From contig NZ_JBHULT010000006.1 of NCBI RefSeq assembly GCF_042684505.1, forward strand, positions 806,001 through 870,000: DNA of 64,000 bases, read 5' to 3'. This DNA comes from Salinimicrobium flavum (GTDB lineage: Bacteria; Bacteroidota; Bacteroidia; Flavobacteriales; Flavobacteriaceae). Of the stretch, positions 16,495 through 23,982 are shown piece after piece. The notes below the pieces were generated by a model. It did no database searches, was not told where the DNA came from, and saw only the letters and a list, made by a program, of their open reading frames with translations. The position numbers and the translations under genes were made by a program. The stretch's first letter is position 1. The number at the start of each line of letters is the position of its first letter.

Positions 16495-17091
16495 TTAACG
16501 ATAAACTTTACGCTTTTTTATCTGGAGTTCCCCTTTTTTCTCCAGAGATTTGGTGGCGCGAATGACGGTTTCCACCCTAAGCCCGGTGAGATCGGCAAGT
16601 TGCTGCCGGGTAAGGTCTACTCTAAAGGAGAATTGACCTTCTTTCTTATGGACGTATTTTTTAAGGTAATCCAGGATCCTGAGAATACGGTGTTCGGGTT
16701 CCTGACTGGAGATCTCAGAAACCATAATAGCTTTGTAAAATAGTCTTTTTGCCAGGGTTTCAGTGATCTTGAGGTGAACCTTTGGATTGGAGGAGAGTAG
16801 CTCGAGGAATTGCTCCTTAGGTACCTGTAAAACTTCAGCGTCGGAAATGGCTTCGGCATTTGCAGGGTATTTAACATTAGCGAACAATGGAGGTTCTCCA
16901 AAGCTCTGTCCAATAGAGAAGATCCCCTGAATGAATTCCTTACCGTCTTCGTTATAGTTGTTCATCTTGACCTCGCCAGAGATGATCTGGTAAAAGTTCA
17001 AGGCACTTTCACCTTCCCGAAACAACTGATCGCCCTTTGAATAAGATACTTTTCTGGCACCATAGTCCAGCAGCAGGTTCTCGTCTATCAT
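16495..17091 (-). CDS. Crp/Fnr family transcriptional regulator without cysteines
   Basis: 198-residue regulator: cyclic-nucleotide-type beta roll (about 15-110), dimerisation helix (about 110-135) and winged helix (about 150-198). It contains no cysteine, so it cannot hold an iron-sulfur cluster like E. coli FNR. The recognition helix reads LRVETVIRATKSL; the E and R of the FNR motif E-x-x-S-R are kept but the Ser is Ile, which may alter the base read next to TGA. This fits a heme- or NO-responsive DNR-type sensor. It closes an operon led by a TGAC-N4-GTCA box, 7 bases after the thioredoxin gene, which suggests autoregulation. Confidence 0.9.
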   Translation of the reverse strand: MIDENLLLDYGARKVSYSKGDQLFREGESALNFYQIISGEVKMNNYNEDGKEFIQGIFSIGQSFGEPPLFANVKYPANAEAISDAEVLQVPKEQFLELLSSNPKVHLKITETLAKRLFYKAIMVSEISSQEPEHRILRILDYLKKYVHKKEGQFSFRVDLTRQQLADLTGLRVETVIRATKSLEKKGELQIKKRKVYR

Positions 17092-17098
17092 AGGGAAC

Positions 17099-17398
17099 CT
17101 ACTGGTGAGACCTTATCAATTTAACAAGATCTGATTTGGGTACAACGCCCGACTGTCGCCAGAGTTGATTGCCGTTTTTGAACAACACCAGGGTGGGAAC
17201 CCCACGTACCTGGTATTTTGCTGCCAGTTCCTGGTTCTTGTCCACATCGATCTTTACGATCTTCACGGCGTCTCCAAGTTCTGCTTTGGCATCTTTTAAA
17301 ATAGGAGCAAGGGTCTTACAGGGACCACACCAGTCTGCAAAGAAATCTACAAGAACCGGTTTACTATCATTTATGATCTCGCTAAAATTACTTTTCAT
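17099..17398 (-). CDS. thioredoxin
   Basis: 99-residue cytoplasmic thioredoxin with an intact WCGPC site (C24, C27) in the block VDFFADWCGPCKTLAPIL and the cis-proline RGVPTL. It reduces protein disulfides. The gene lies between a YceI-like gene (66-base gap) and the Crp/Fnr gene (7-base gap) in the same direction, so it is likely the sixth gene of the YceI operon. The symbol is left blank because other thioredoxins are likely elsewhere in the genome. Confidence 0.92.
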   Translation of the reverse strand: MKSNFSEIINDSKPVLVDFFADWCGPCKTLAPILKDAKAELGDAVKIVKIDVDKNQELAAKYQVRGVPTLVLFKNGNQLWRQSGVVPKSDLVKLIRSHQ

Positions 17399-17464
17399 TG
17401 CTAAATTTTTTTTAGGTTACTCCAAACGCTAATTTAAAGATGATTTCGGTATTTAATGCTTAGA

Positions 17465-18097
17465 TCACGGAAAGAAGGAAAAATTTCCTTTCATATTCCT
17501 GTTTTCCAATGCGGTAGTTTCCTTTCTATACTTAATTATCAGGTTGAACCTTATCTCAATGACATCCTGTACCTGGATGAGGCCCAACATCTTTTTTATC
17601 GGCTTCAAATCAAAATCCCGGACATTCAGCCTAAAACGCCCCCTGAAGTGGCTAATTTCCTCCCCAAGTAACTCAACCGGGACCGTGTAGGTATTTTTTT
17701 CCCCTGCTATAGCAATCTCCACTGTGATACTGGCAAGGGAATCAGTCTTTAAAACGGCTTTTTTAAGAGTCAGGCTAATTTTTGGATATTTCCGGGTCTT
17801 TAACATACGGTGAAGATCCCTGTTCCGTCCTTTCTTTTTGCAGTCAAAACCTCTGTTCCTTAATATCAGGTTTGCATCCTTGAACCGGTACTGTGAATCT
17901 TCTGTTTCAAAAGAAATCATTTCCTCTACCTCCAATTCCTCTATATCAAAAAGGCAGGTAAAGGTCATAATTTTTGCATCGCCAAAAATGCTGATGCTGC
18001 TTCCGGGCAGGACTTCAATTTTGCTGATCTTTACTTCCTGTGCAAAACCCAGAGCCGCAGATAACAAAAGGAAGAAGCAAAACATTATTTTTTTCAT
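17465..18097 (-). CDS. YceI-like periplasmic protein, third copy
   Basis: 210 residues with a signal peptide ending near residue 19 (LGFAQ). The body is beta-rich in the YceI order (GDAKIMTFTCLFDIEELEVEE, then KYPKISLTLKKAVL, then RGRFRLNVRDFDLKP), close to the copy at 19487-20062. YceI proteins form a lipocalin-like barrel that binds polyisoprenoid or other amphipathic lipids. An extra C-terminal tail of about 20 basic residues is seen. A 101-base gap separates it from the CoA transferase gene upstream, without a visible terminator. Confidence 0.8.
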   Translation of the reverse strand: MKKIMFCFFLLLSAALGFAQEVKISKIEVLPGSSISIFGDAKIMTFTCLFDIEELEVEEMISFETEDSQYRFKDANLILRNRGFDCKKKGRNRDLHRMLKTRKYPKISLTLKKAVLKTDSLASITVEIAIAGEKNTYTVPVELLGEEISHFRGRFRLNVRDFDLKPIKKMLGLIQVQDVIEIRFNLIIKYRKETTALENRNMKGNFSFFP

Positions 18098-18198
18098 CTT
18101 TAAGAAAGTTTCATCAATTAAAGACCTGACTTTCCTAAAGTTATAAAATTAATAGTTAGCCCTGGTTCCTAAAGCTTTTTAAAGATGATTTTGTTTTG

Positions 18199-19473
18199 TT
18201 ACCGGGATTTGTTCAGTCTTAAAAATGCTTCTTTTTCCAGCTGCTCCCTGTGATCAGGGTGTGCAATAGAGATCAGGGCCTTGGCCCTTTGTTTTAAATT
18301 CTTCGCATAAAGGTTGACCACCCCATATTCCGTAGCGATATAATGCACATGGGCCCGGGTAGTGGTAACTCCGGCTCCCGGCTTCAGGTAGGGAACGATT
18401 TTCGAAATTCCTTTGTTGGTTACAGAGGGCAAAGCGATAATCGCTTTTCCACCTTCAGAAAGTGAGGCTCCTCTAATAAAATCCATTTGGCCGCCTACTC
18501 CGGAATACTGGTAATTCCCAATAGTATCTGCACATACCTGGCCTGTAAGGTCAATTTCTATCGCACTATTGATGGCCGTTACTTTTGGGTTTTGCCGAAT
18601 AATGGCAGTATCATTGGTATAACCGGCTTCCTTAAAATGCACTTGTGGGTTATCGTCCACGAAATCATACAATTTCTGGGAACCAAGGGCGAAGGTAGTT
18701 ACGATCTTTCCGGTTTTTATCTCTTTTTCCTCCCCGGTGATTATCCCTTTTTCAACCAGAGGCAAGATCCCGTCAGAGAACATTTCGGTATGTATTCCCA
18801 ACCTTTTATGGTTCATCAAATTTGAAAGGACCACATTCGGTATCCCGCCAATTCCCATTTGCAGGGTGGCACCGTCCTCGATAAGTCCGGCCACGTGTTT
18901 CCCTATTTGTTTCTCAATTTCAGAAGGTTCCTCCATGCCGTGGGAATGAATGGGAAGGTCCACTTCTGTAGCCGCATGTATCTTGCTAATGTGAATGATC
19001 CCGTCTCCATGAGTACGGGGCACCTGCGGATTAATCTGGGCGATCACTTTTTTAGCTGTTTGTACGGCAGGTAAGGTAATGTCTACGGAAACTCCCAAAG
19101 AACAGAATCCATGTTTATCTGGAGGGGAAACCTGGATGAAAGCAACATCCAGAGGTAAAATATTCCGTCTGAAGAGAAGATGGATCTCACTCAGGAAAAT
19201 AGGAATATAGGCACCATAACTGGAATTAATAGCATCCCTTACATTACTTGAAGCAAAACAACTGTTGGTAAGGAAAGCCTCCCGGAAGGGATCTGTAGTG
19301 TAGCGTGCAGGTCCTTCGGTATGGATCTGGAACAGTTCGACATTCTTTAATTCATTATATCTTTCAGTAAGGGCTTCAATTAATATTTTCGGGGTCATGG
19401 CGGCACCCTGGAAAAATACCCGGTCGCCAGATTGTACATGTGATACTGCTTCTGCAGCTGATACGATCTTCAT
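18199..19473 (-). CDS. acetyl-CoA hydrolase/transferase family protein
   Basis: 424-residue class I-type CoA transferase that moves CoA between an acyl-CoA and a carboxylate, most often acetate. The catalytic Glu is expected in the block AINSAIEIDLTGQV and the family motif GVGGQMDFIRGA follows. The N-terminal half (VFFQGAAMTPKILIEAL) and the C-terminal KNLKQRAKALISIAHPDHRE are typical of the 4-hydroxybutyrate CoA-transferase-like branch. It sits between YceI-like genes, only 13 bases from the next, which is unusual: a cytoplasmic carbon enzyme in an envelope operon. The true substrate is not clear from sequence. Confidence 0.85.
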   Translation of the reverse strand: MKIVSAAEAVSHVQSGDRVFFQGAAMTPKILIEALTERYNELKNVELFQIHTEGPARYTTDPFREAFLTNSCFASSNVRDAINSSYGAYIPIFLSEIHLLFRRNILPLDVAFIQVSPPDKHGFCSLGVSVDITLPAVQTAKKVIAQINPQVPRTHGDGIIHISKIHAATEVDLPIHSHGMEEPSEIEKQIGKHVAGLIEDGATLQMGIGGIPNVVLSNLMNHKRLGIHTEMFSDGILPLVEKGIITGEEKEIKTGKIVTTFALGSQKLYDFVDDNPQVHFKEAGYTNDTAIIRQNPKVTAINSAIEIDLTGQVCADTIGNYQYSGVGGQMDFIRGASLSEGGKAIIALPSVTNKGISKIVPYLKPGAGVTTTRAHVHYIATEYGVVNLYAKNLKQRAKALISIAHPDHREQLEKEAFLRLNKSR

Positions 19474-19486
19474 TACTATTGGTAGA

Positions 19487-20062
19487 TTAATTTTTAACCT
19501 TAAGGTTAAATTTTATTTCGATCTCGTCTTTCACCTGGATCATCCCGAATAATTTCTTTGGAGGCTCCAATCCGTAGTCATTGATGTTAAGCTCCAGCGT
19601 ACCTGAGAATTGAGCGATCTCGTCATTTTTTATCTGCACCGGTACGTCATAGACCTTTTGCCGGCCTGCAATGGTTATGCAAACATTGGCTATACCACTT
19701 GTTTGAGAATCGATCTTCACTCTGTTCACCTCCAAAAGGATCTCGGGGTGCCGGTCTGATTTCACCAGGGAATTGAAATCTTTGTTGATCGCTTTGTTGC
19801 CACAATCAAAGCCCTTGGTGTCCAGTTTCAGAATAGCTCCGGTAAAATTGATCTGGGATTTGTTCTGGGAATAAAATATCTTTTGTGCCTCGCTGGTATA
19901 AGAGGCATTGAACTCACATTCAAAAGTATTGATGTTGGTATCTCCCGTAATACTTAATTCGCTTGCCGGGATTACCTGGATCTGGGTGGGCTGATAACTG
20001 CCTTGTGCAAAAGAAAATGCACCCGTCAACAGTATCATAAGCATAGGCATTAACTTTTTCAT
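19487..20062 (-). CDS. YceI-like periplasmic protein, second copy
   Basis: 191 residues with a signal peptide (cleavage near AFSFAQ, about residue 19). The mature part has YceI-type strands: SITGDTNINTFECEF, then RHPEILLEVNRV, then LNINDYGLEPPKKLFGMIQVKDEIEIKF. Three cysteines occur in the mature part. It probably binds a lipid-like ligand in the periplasm. I use the ATG at 20062; the longer frame to 20125 has an unlikely N-terminus and would run into the hairpin at 20079-20112. Confidence 0.82.
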   Translation of the reverse strand: MKKLMPMLMILLTGAFSFAQGSYQPTQIQVIPASELSITGDTNINTFECEFNASYTSEAQKIFYSQNKSQINFTGAILKLDTKGFDCGNKAINKDFNSLVKSDRHPEILLEVNRVKIDSQTSGIANVCITIAGRQKVYDVPVQIKNDEIAQFSGTLELNINDYGLEPPKKLFGMIQVKDEIEIKFNLKVKN

Positions 20063-20078
20063 AATTGTAAATTTAAGT

Positions 20079-20112
20079 AAAAAGAAATGGGGGAACAAGG
20101 TTCCCCCATTTC
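20079..20112 (-). terminator. strong hairpin between porin and downstream YceI gene
   Basis: On the minus strand GAAATGGGGGAAC and GTTCCCCCATTTC form a perfect 13-bp stem with a 3-base loop, followed by TTTTT. It lies 22 bases after the porin stop but inside an otherwise continuous operon, so it should end part of the transcripts and keep the first two genes more abundant than the rest. Confidence 0.85.
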
Positions 20113-20133
20113 GGGCTATGTTCAAACGAAACC

Positions 20134-21438
20134 TTAGAAGCTTATTGCCGCCTCAAGCGTAATTCCGTTGAATTGTCCTCCTGCGTGGATGTCACCAGTA
20201 GGGTAGTCGCTGTACTCCTGATTAACATACTCCAATTTGGCTAAAATATTTTTGGTCATGAACCAACCAGCACCAACCTGGAATCTGTCCACAGAGATCT
20301 CATTAGAATCTGTAAGGTCTCCTGTAACGGTACTGTAACGTCCTCCAAGGTAGAAATCTTCTTCAGCGCCAAATCTGTAGATAAGCTCCCCGGCATAGTG
20401 GTTGTATGTCTTGGTATCAGTATCGTCTTTATCCTGACCTGAGATAGTTTCAATGATTCCGAAGAACTCAAGTCCACCATATTTGATGAATGGGTTGATC
20501 ATGATAGAGGTCATCTCATTTTTGAAAGAAGTTCCGATACGACCTCCTCTAAAGGTATCCCCTTTTCCGTCAACATCAGTCATTACGTTGTAGTAACGAG
20601 TACCTGCACGGTCTGCTGTGTAAAGGTAGTTACCACGAGCATAGTTGTGACCGCTGTAGAAAAGAGATCCTGTTAATCTGAACCTTAAGTCTTCGTTGAA
20701 CTGGTTGTCATAACCAACTTTCGCAAGGAAAGAAGGGTCAGTTTCTCCATCACCGGCTGTAGACTGGTTTAATTTACCGTTTGTGAATCCAAGCATACCC
20801 AACCATGGTCCATTGAAAAGATACACCTCTGCACCAACTTCTGTGGTAAAACTGTCCATCAGGTAGTTTCCTACGAATGGGTTGTGAAGCGCATGAGCGT
20901 TGTCTGTTCTTCTGAAGTGAGCATCACCATAGTTGTTTTCCATGTGACCAATCTTGATTCTCATGTGGTCCATAAGGCCGGCAGCGAATCCTTCACTGAT
21001 GAAGTCAAGCTTGTCGATCTGGATGTATCCACCTTTTACATAAGCTTCGGTATGGTGTTGAGAAGAAAGATAAGTTCTTAAGTGCATTCTCACACCGTCA
21101 TAAAGTAAAACATCGAGGTCAAGGTTGGCAGTAGCCAGGTTGAAGTTTCCTTCAAGTTCTGGAAGAGAGTTTAGATCATTTTCATGTTCTAAAGACTGGA
21201 ACTGGATAGTAGATGCCCCTCCAACTCTTACCTGAACACCGTCAAAGTAAGTCTCAGTGTCTTTTGGTGCTTCGAAATCATTGATTCCGCGTTGGTCAGG
21301 ATCTCTGAAGTTAGGAAGATCCCGGTCCCAAATGGTTTTATTTTGTTCCTGGTCTTCTGCTTCCACTTCTTGTGCCTGAACCTGGAAACCCATCGCCATT
21401 AAGAGGGCGATTCCTGAATATTTAATTAAATTTTTCAT
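20134..21438 (-). CDS. outer-membrane porin-like beta-barrel protein
   Basis: 434 residues, signal peptide to about residue 22 (GFQVQAQ), then a long alternating beta sequence ending in an aromatic C-terminus (ITLEAAISF), the mark of outer-membrane barrels. Blocks such as GHMENNYGDAHFRRTDNAHALHNPFVGN resemble phosphate-selective-type porins, but the specificity is not clear. It is the second gene of the YceI operon, 54 bases after the first, and is followed by a strong partial terminator. Confidence 0.82.
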   Translation of the reverse strand: MKNLIKYSGIALLMAMGFQVQAQEVEAEDQEQNKTIWDRDLPNFRDPDQRGINDFEAPKDTETYFDGVQVRVGGASTIQFQSLEHENDLNSLPELEGNFNLATANLDLDVLLYDGVRMHLRTYLSSQHHTEAYVKGGYIQIDKLDFISEGFAAGLMDHMRIKIGHMENNYGDAHFRRTDNAHALHNPFVGNYLMDSFTTEVGAEVYLFNGPWLGMLGFTNGKLNQSTAGDGETDPSFLAKVGYDNQFNEDLRFRLTGSLFYSGHNYARGNYLYTADRAGTRYYNVMTDVDGKGDTFRGGRIGTSFKNEMTSIMINPFIKYGGLEFFGIIETISGQDKDDTDTKTYNHYAGELIYRFGAEEDFYLGGRYSTVTGDLTDSNEISVDRFQVGAGWFMTKNILAKLEYVNQEYSDYPTGDIHAGGQFNGITLEAAISF

Positions 21439-21492
21439 TTCTGTAAATTAAAGAGTTGATAGTTAAATTGTTAATCTGTTTTTGTTAATTGA

Positions 21493-22083
21493 TTATTTTG
21501 AAAAAGCCGCTTGAAATTTAATATTTACATCATCTCCGGTGGTAATGGTACCGAACATGGCTGTTGGAGGATCTACTTTGAAATCGGTCATCTTGATCTT
21601 CTTACTTCCGCTAAGGACGATCTTGTCACCGTTAACTTTAGCGTCAAATACAAGATCTACCAACTTTTTAGTTCCTGCAATGGTAAGGTAACCGCTGGTG
21701 CTAACTTTACATGAGCTGGTTGAAGTACAGTCAATGTTATTCACCTTTTCCAGTCTGTAGGTTATCCTTTTGTGATCATCTGTATTTAGAGCTTTATAAG
21801 TGTTCTTGTCCATTCCACTCTTTCCACTCTTAAGGCTTTCGGCAACTACAGCAAAATCCAGCTGATCTATCTTAACTAATTGCCCGCCTTCCATCTCTAC
21901 CTTCATTGTTCCGTGAAGCTCTTTTGCTGAAAGTTCCCAGTCGTGAATGTTTGAAGTTCCTTCTACTTTTAAATCAGAAGCTGAGCTATTAATGTTGTAA
22001 GACTGACCCATGGTAACCTGGGTAGAAAAGATCATTACTAGAAAGCTTCCAAGTACTAACCAAAAGTTCTTTGTTGTGTTCAT
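21493..22083 (-). CDS. YceI family periplasmic lipid-binding protein, first copy
   Basis: 196 residues with a signal peptide ending near residue 26 (TQVTMGQS). The YceI pattern is clear: SDLKVEGTSNIHDWELSAKELHGTM, YLTIAGTKKLVDLVFDAKV and PPTAMFGTITTGDDVNIKFQA. The barrel of this family binds isoprenoid or fatty-acyl lipids. Two cysteines (CTSTSSC) could pair. It opens the seven-gene operon behind a Crp/Fnr-type promoter, so it is likely the most strongly expressed of the three copies. Confidence 0.9.
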   Translation of the reverse strand: MNTTKNFWLVLGSFLVMIFSTQVTMGQSYNINSSASDLKVEGTSNIHDWELSAKELHGTMKVEMEGGQLVKIDQLDFAVVAESLKSGKSGMDKNTYKALNTDDHKRITYRLEKVNNIDCTSTSSCKVSTSGYLTIAGTKKLVDLVFDAKVNGDKIVLSGSKKIKMTDFKVDPPTAMFGTITTGDDVNIKFQAAFSK

Positions 22084-22106
22084 GATTTCTGTTTTTAATT
22101 ATGATA

Positions 22107-22149
22107 CAAAGTTGGCACATAAAAGGAGGTTTAAGTATGACGCACGTCA
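22107..22149 (-). promoter_or_regulatory. Crp/Fnr-type promoter of the YceI operon with variant half-sites
   Basis: Palindrome TGAC-GCAC-GTCA (22138-22149) with -7 box CAACTTTG (22114-22107) on the minus strand. The spacing, 36.5 bases from centre to G, is the same as at the four FNR-type promoters, but the half-site is TGAC instead of TGAT, so another Crp/Fnr paralog probably reads it, possibly the one encoded at the end of this operon. Confidence 0.72.
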
Positions 22150-22463
22150 GCTTTCAGATAGTTTCCTGTGCGTGAATAAGAAAAAATTAATCTTTCTTTC
22201 ACATTACGGTCAACCCTCCTGAAATTAGGAGTTTAGCGTCCGTTTTAAAAATTCCTCCACTTCAAAAAATGATCATTCTCATATTTTTATGCGCCATTGT
22301 CTATCAAAAAGTTCTGAAACAGCGACTCTTCGTCCAAAAGAGGGAATGGTATTAACGTTAATTTAGGTGTTAAACAGGTTTAAACCGGATAAATTAGTCC
22401 TGTTTCGACGAGAAAAGAGGATTTTTCAGAGAAGTTTTTTTAAGATAGATTTAAGAACCTGTT
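22150..22463. other. intergenic region between the YceI operon and the cco cluster
   Basis: About 310 AT-rich bases upstream of the YceI promoter and downstream of the SafE gene. I see no open frame of note and only a weak 7-bp inverted repeat (AAACAGG at 22372, CCTGTTT at 22399), too poor for a clear terminator. Confidence 0.5.
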
Positions 22464-23165
22464 TTAATGACAAGTAGCAGATGCTCCCACAAATTCAGTG
22501 ACCGGGGCAGGAGAGATATAAGGTATTCCAAGACCCATTCCGCGAAGTATGAACAGCACCCCCATCATCACCACTACTACCGGGATAAGTCGTTGCACTT
22601 TTTGTCTCATCACCCTATTGAACAACCCGCTGAAATACACCGCTGAGGTCATTAAAGGAATGGTACCCACCCCAAAGAGGAGCATGTAAAGACTGCCCTC
22701 AAGAATTCCTCCAACAGCTATAGCCCCGAAAACAGCCATATAGACCAATCCGCAAGGAAGGAATCCATTCAGGAAGCCAATGGTGAAAAAAGTATCAGGT
22801 GTTTTCTTCTTTAGTGCAGCGCCCAGGGATGATTTTATCTTACCAATCAGCCTGTACATAGGCCGGGAAAAATTGTATTTCGAAAACCTTTCCGAAGGTA
22901 TTACGATCACAGCGATCATGAGTGCTCCTGCAGCAATTGACAGGTATTGTTGAATTCCAAATAGATTAAGGCTTTTTCCCAGCATTCCAAAGGCAAAGCC
23001 AATGATGCTGTAGGCTAGTAGCCTCCCAAAGTGGTAGATGAAGATCTGCAGGAACTTCTTGACCGGGTTATTGCGTGAAACCGGCAACATGAAGGCAATT
23101 GGCCCACACATGCCCACGCAATGGAAACTTCCCAGTATTCCGAAAATTAAAGCAGATAACAGCAT
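22464..23165 (-). CDS. sulfite exporter TauE/SafE-type (heavy-metal transport-like) membrane protein of the cco cluster
   Basis: 233 residues, six predicted membrane helices. The start GILGSFHCVGMCGPIAF carries the CxGMCG motif of the DsbD/UreH-like family often found at the end of cbb3 oxidase operons, where it is thought to help copper delivery to the oxidase. A second motif NGFLPCGLVYMAV in the fourth helix supports this. Its ATG overlaps the ccoH stop codon by one base (TAATG), showing translational coupling. The exact role in oxidase assembly is inferred from context. Confidence 0.85.
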   Translation of the reverse strand: MLLSALIFGILGSFHCVGMCGPIAFMLPVSRNNPVKKFLQIFIYHFGRLLAYSIIGFAFGMLGKSLNLFGIQQYLSIAAGALMIAVIVIPSERFSKYNFSRPMYRLIGKIKSSLGAALKKKTPDTFFTIGFLNGFLPCGLVYMAVFGAIAVGGILEGSLYMLLFGVGTIPLMTSAVYFSGLFNRVMRQKVQRLIPVVVVMMGVLFILRGMGLGIPYISPAPVTEFVGASATCH

Positions 23166-23611
23166 TAATAAGTGATCTCTTCTTTATAGAAATATGATTG
23201 ACCTGCATAGGTCCAGTCTACATTAATGTTCCAACGGCCGCCAGCTAAGCGCTTATCAGGTACGAGCAATTGATGAGAGGATAGCAAAAGAGGAAATTCA
23301 CTATCCAGTTGCTTGTCTGACGGCCTGTAAAGGAACATTGTGCCTGCAATTCCTGTATATTCTAATTCATCGGGAAAGGTGATCACCAATCCTTCAGGTG
23401 TTTTTTCTGTTTTAATGTTCTCAGTTAAATTCTGAGCGTTTATCTCCTTGTCCAGCTGTTGCTGAAAGGAAAGTTCTGTCTTATAATATTCTTCTGTAAC
23501 CAGGTCATGACTGAATTTTTCATCTGTACTCATGGTGACCACCAGGAACAGGATAAAGGTCATAAAGCTTATTATGGCCAGAACGATAGCAGTACCCCAG
23601 GAAATTTTCAT
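23165..23611 (-). CDS. ccoH: cbb3 oxidase assembly protein CcoH/FixH
   Basis: 148 residues: one N-terminal membrane helix (about 5-28), a helical stretch, then a beta-rich FixH domain outside (about 75-148). The block EEYYKTELSFQQQLDKEINA and the C-terminal WNINVDWTYAGQSYFYKEEI are typical of FixH from Bacteroidota. It helps stabilise the cbb3 oxidase. It sits between a small cupin gene and SafE with short spacing. Confidence 0.88.
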   Translation of the reverse strand: MKISWGTAIVLAIISFMTFILFLVVTMSTDEKFSHDLVTEEYYKTELSFQQQLDKEINAQNLTENIKTEKTPEGLVITFPDELEYTGIAGTMFLYRPSDKQLDSEFPLLLSSHQLLVPDKRLAGGRWNINVDWTYAGQSYFYKEEITY

Positions 23612-23631
23612 GTTTTAGCTCTTTTTTGTTA

Positions 23632-23934
23632 CTAACCTTTGATCACTATAAAAAGACTGTCCTCTATTGCTTCTACACGATGAATCTCCCCAACAGGAAT
23701 GTCATATTCGTCTAAAGCCTGCAATACTACTTTGGTGTCCTTTTCTTTATACACCATCTTCCCTTTCAGCACAACTATTTTTGCAGGAATGTCACTTTTG
23801 TGGTCTCTAAGTACCACCTCTTTTCCAAGGCCTATTGCAAGCACATGTGAGTCTGTAGCTTTTCCCTGCTGTAGTTTTCTTACTACCGGTTTCCCGGCGG
23901 TCCCTGTTTCTGAAAGTATTTCCTTGAGTATCAT
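23632..23934 (-). CDS. small cupin-like protein inside the cco operon
   Basis: 100 residues, no signal peptide. The order of short strands with SDIPAKIVVLKGKMVYKEKD, then LDEYDIPVGEIHRVEAIEDSLFIVIKG, fits a single-domain cupin. One histidine (IHRV) remains of the usual metal ligands, so metal binding is doubtful. It lies between ccoG and ccoH in the same operon; a sensor or assembly role is possible. Confidence 0.75.
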   Translation of the reverse strand: MILKEILSETGTAGKPVVRKLQQGKATDSHVLAIGLGKEVVLRDHKSDIPAKIVVLKGKMVYKEKDTKVVLQALDEYDIPVGEIHRVEAIEDSLFIVIKG

Positions 23935-23982
23935 AGTCTTCTTTTTTTCATTTTCCCGAATTTTCCTCCCGGGGTTCTTTAT

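Noticed and set aside
17441..17452. FNR-type box before the thioredoxin gene
   Set aside because: Only one half-site is good (TGAT-ttcg-GTAT) and the distance to any -7 box does not fit the 36.5-base rule.
22372..22405. Terminator of the cco operon
   Set aside because: The stem is 7 bp with a 20-base loop and no T run.
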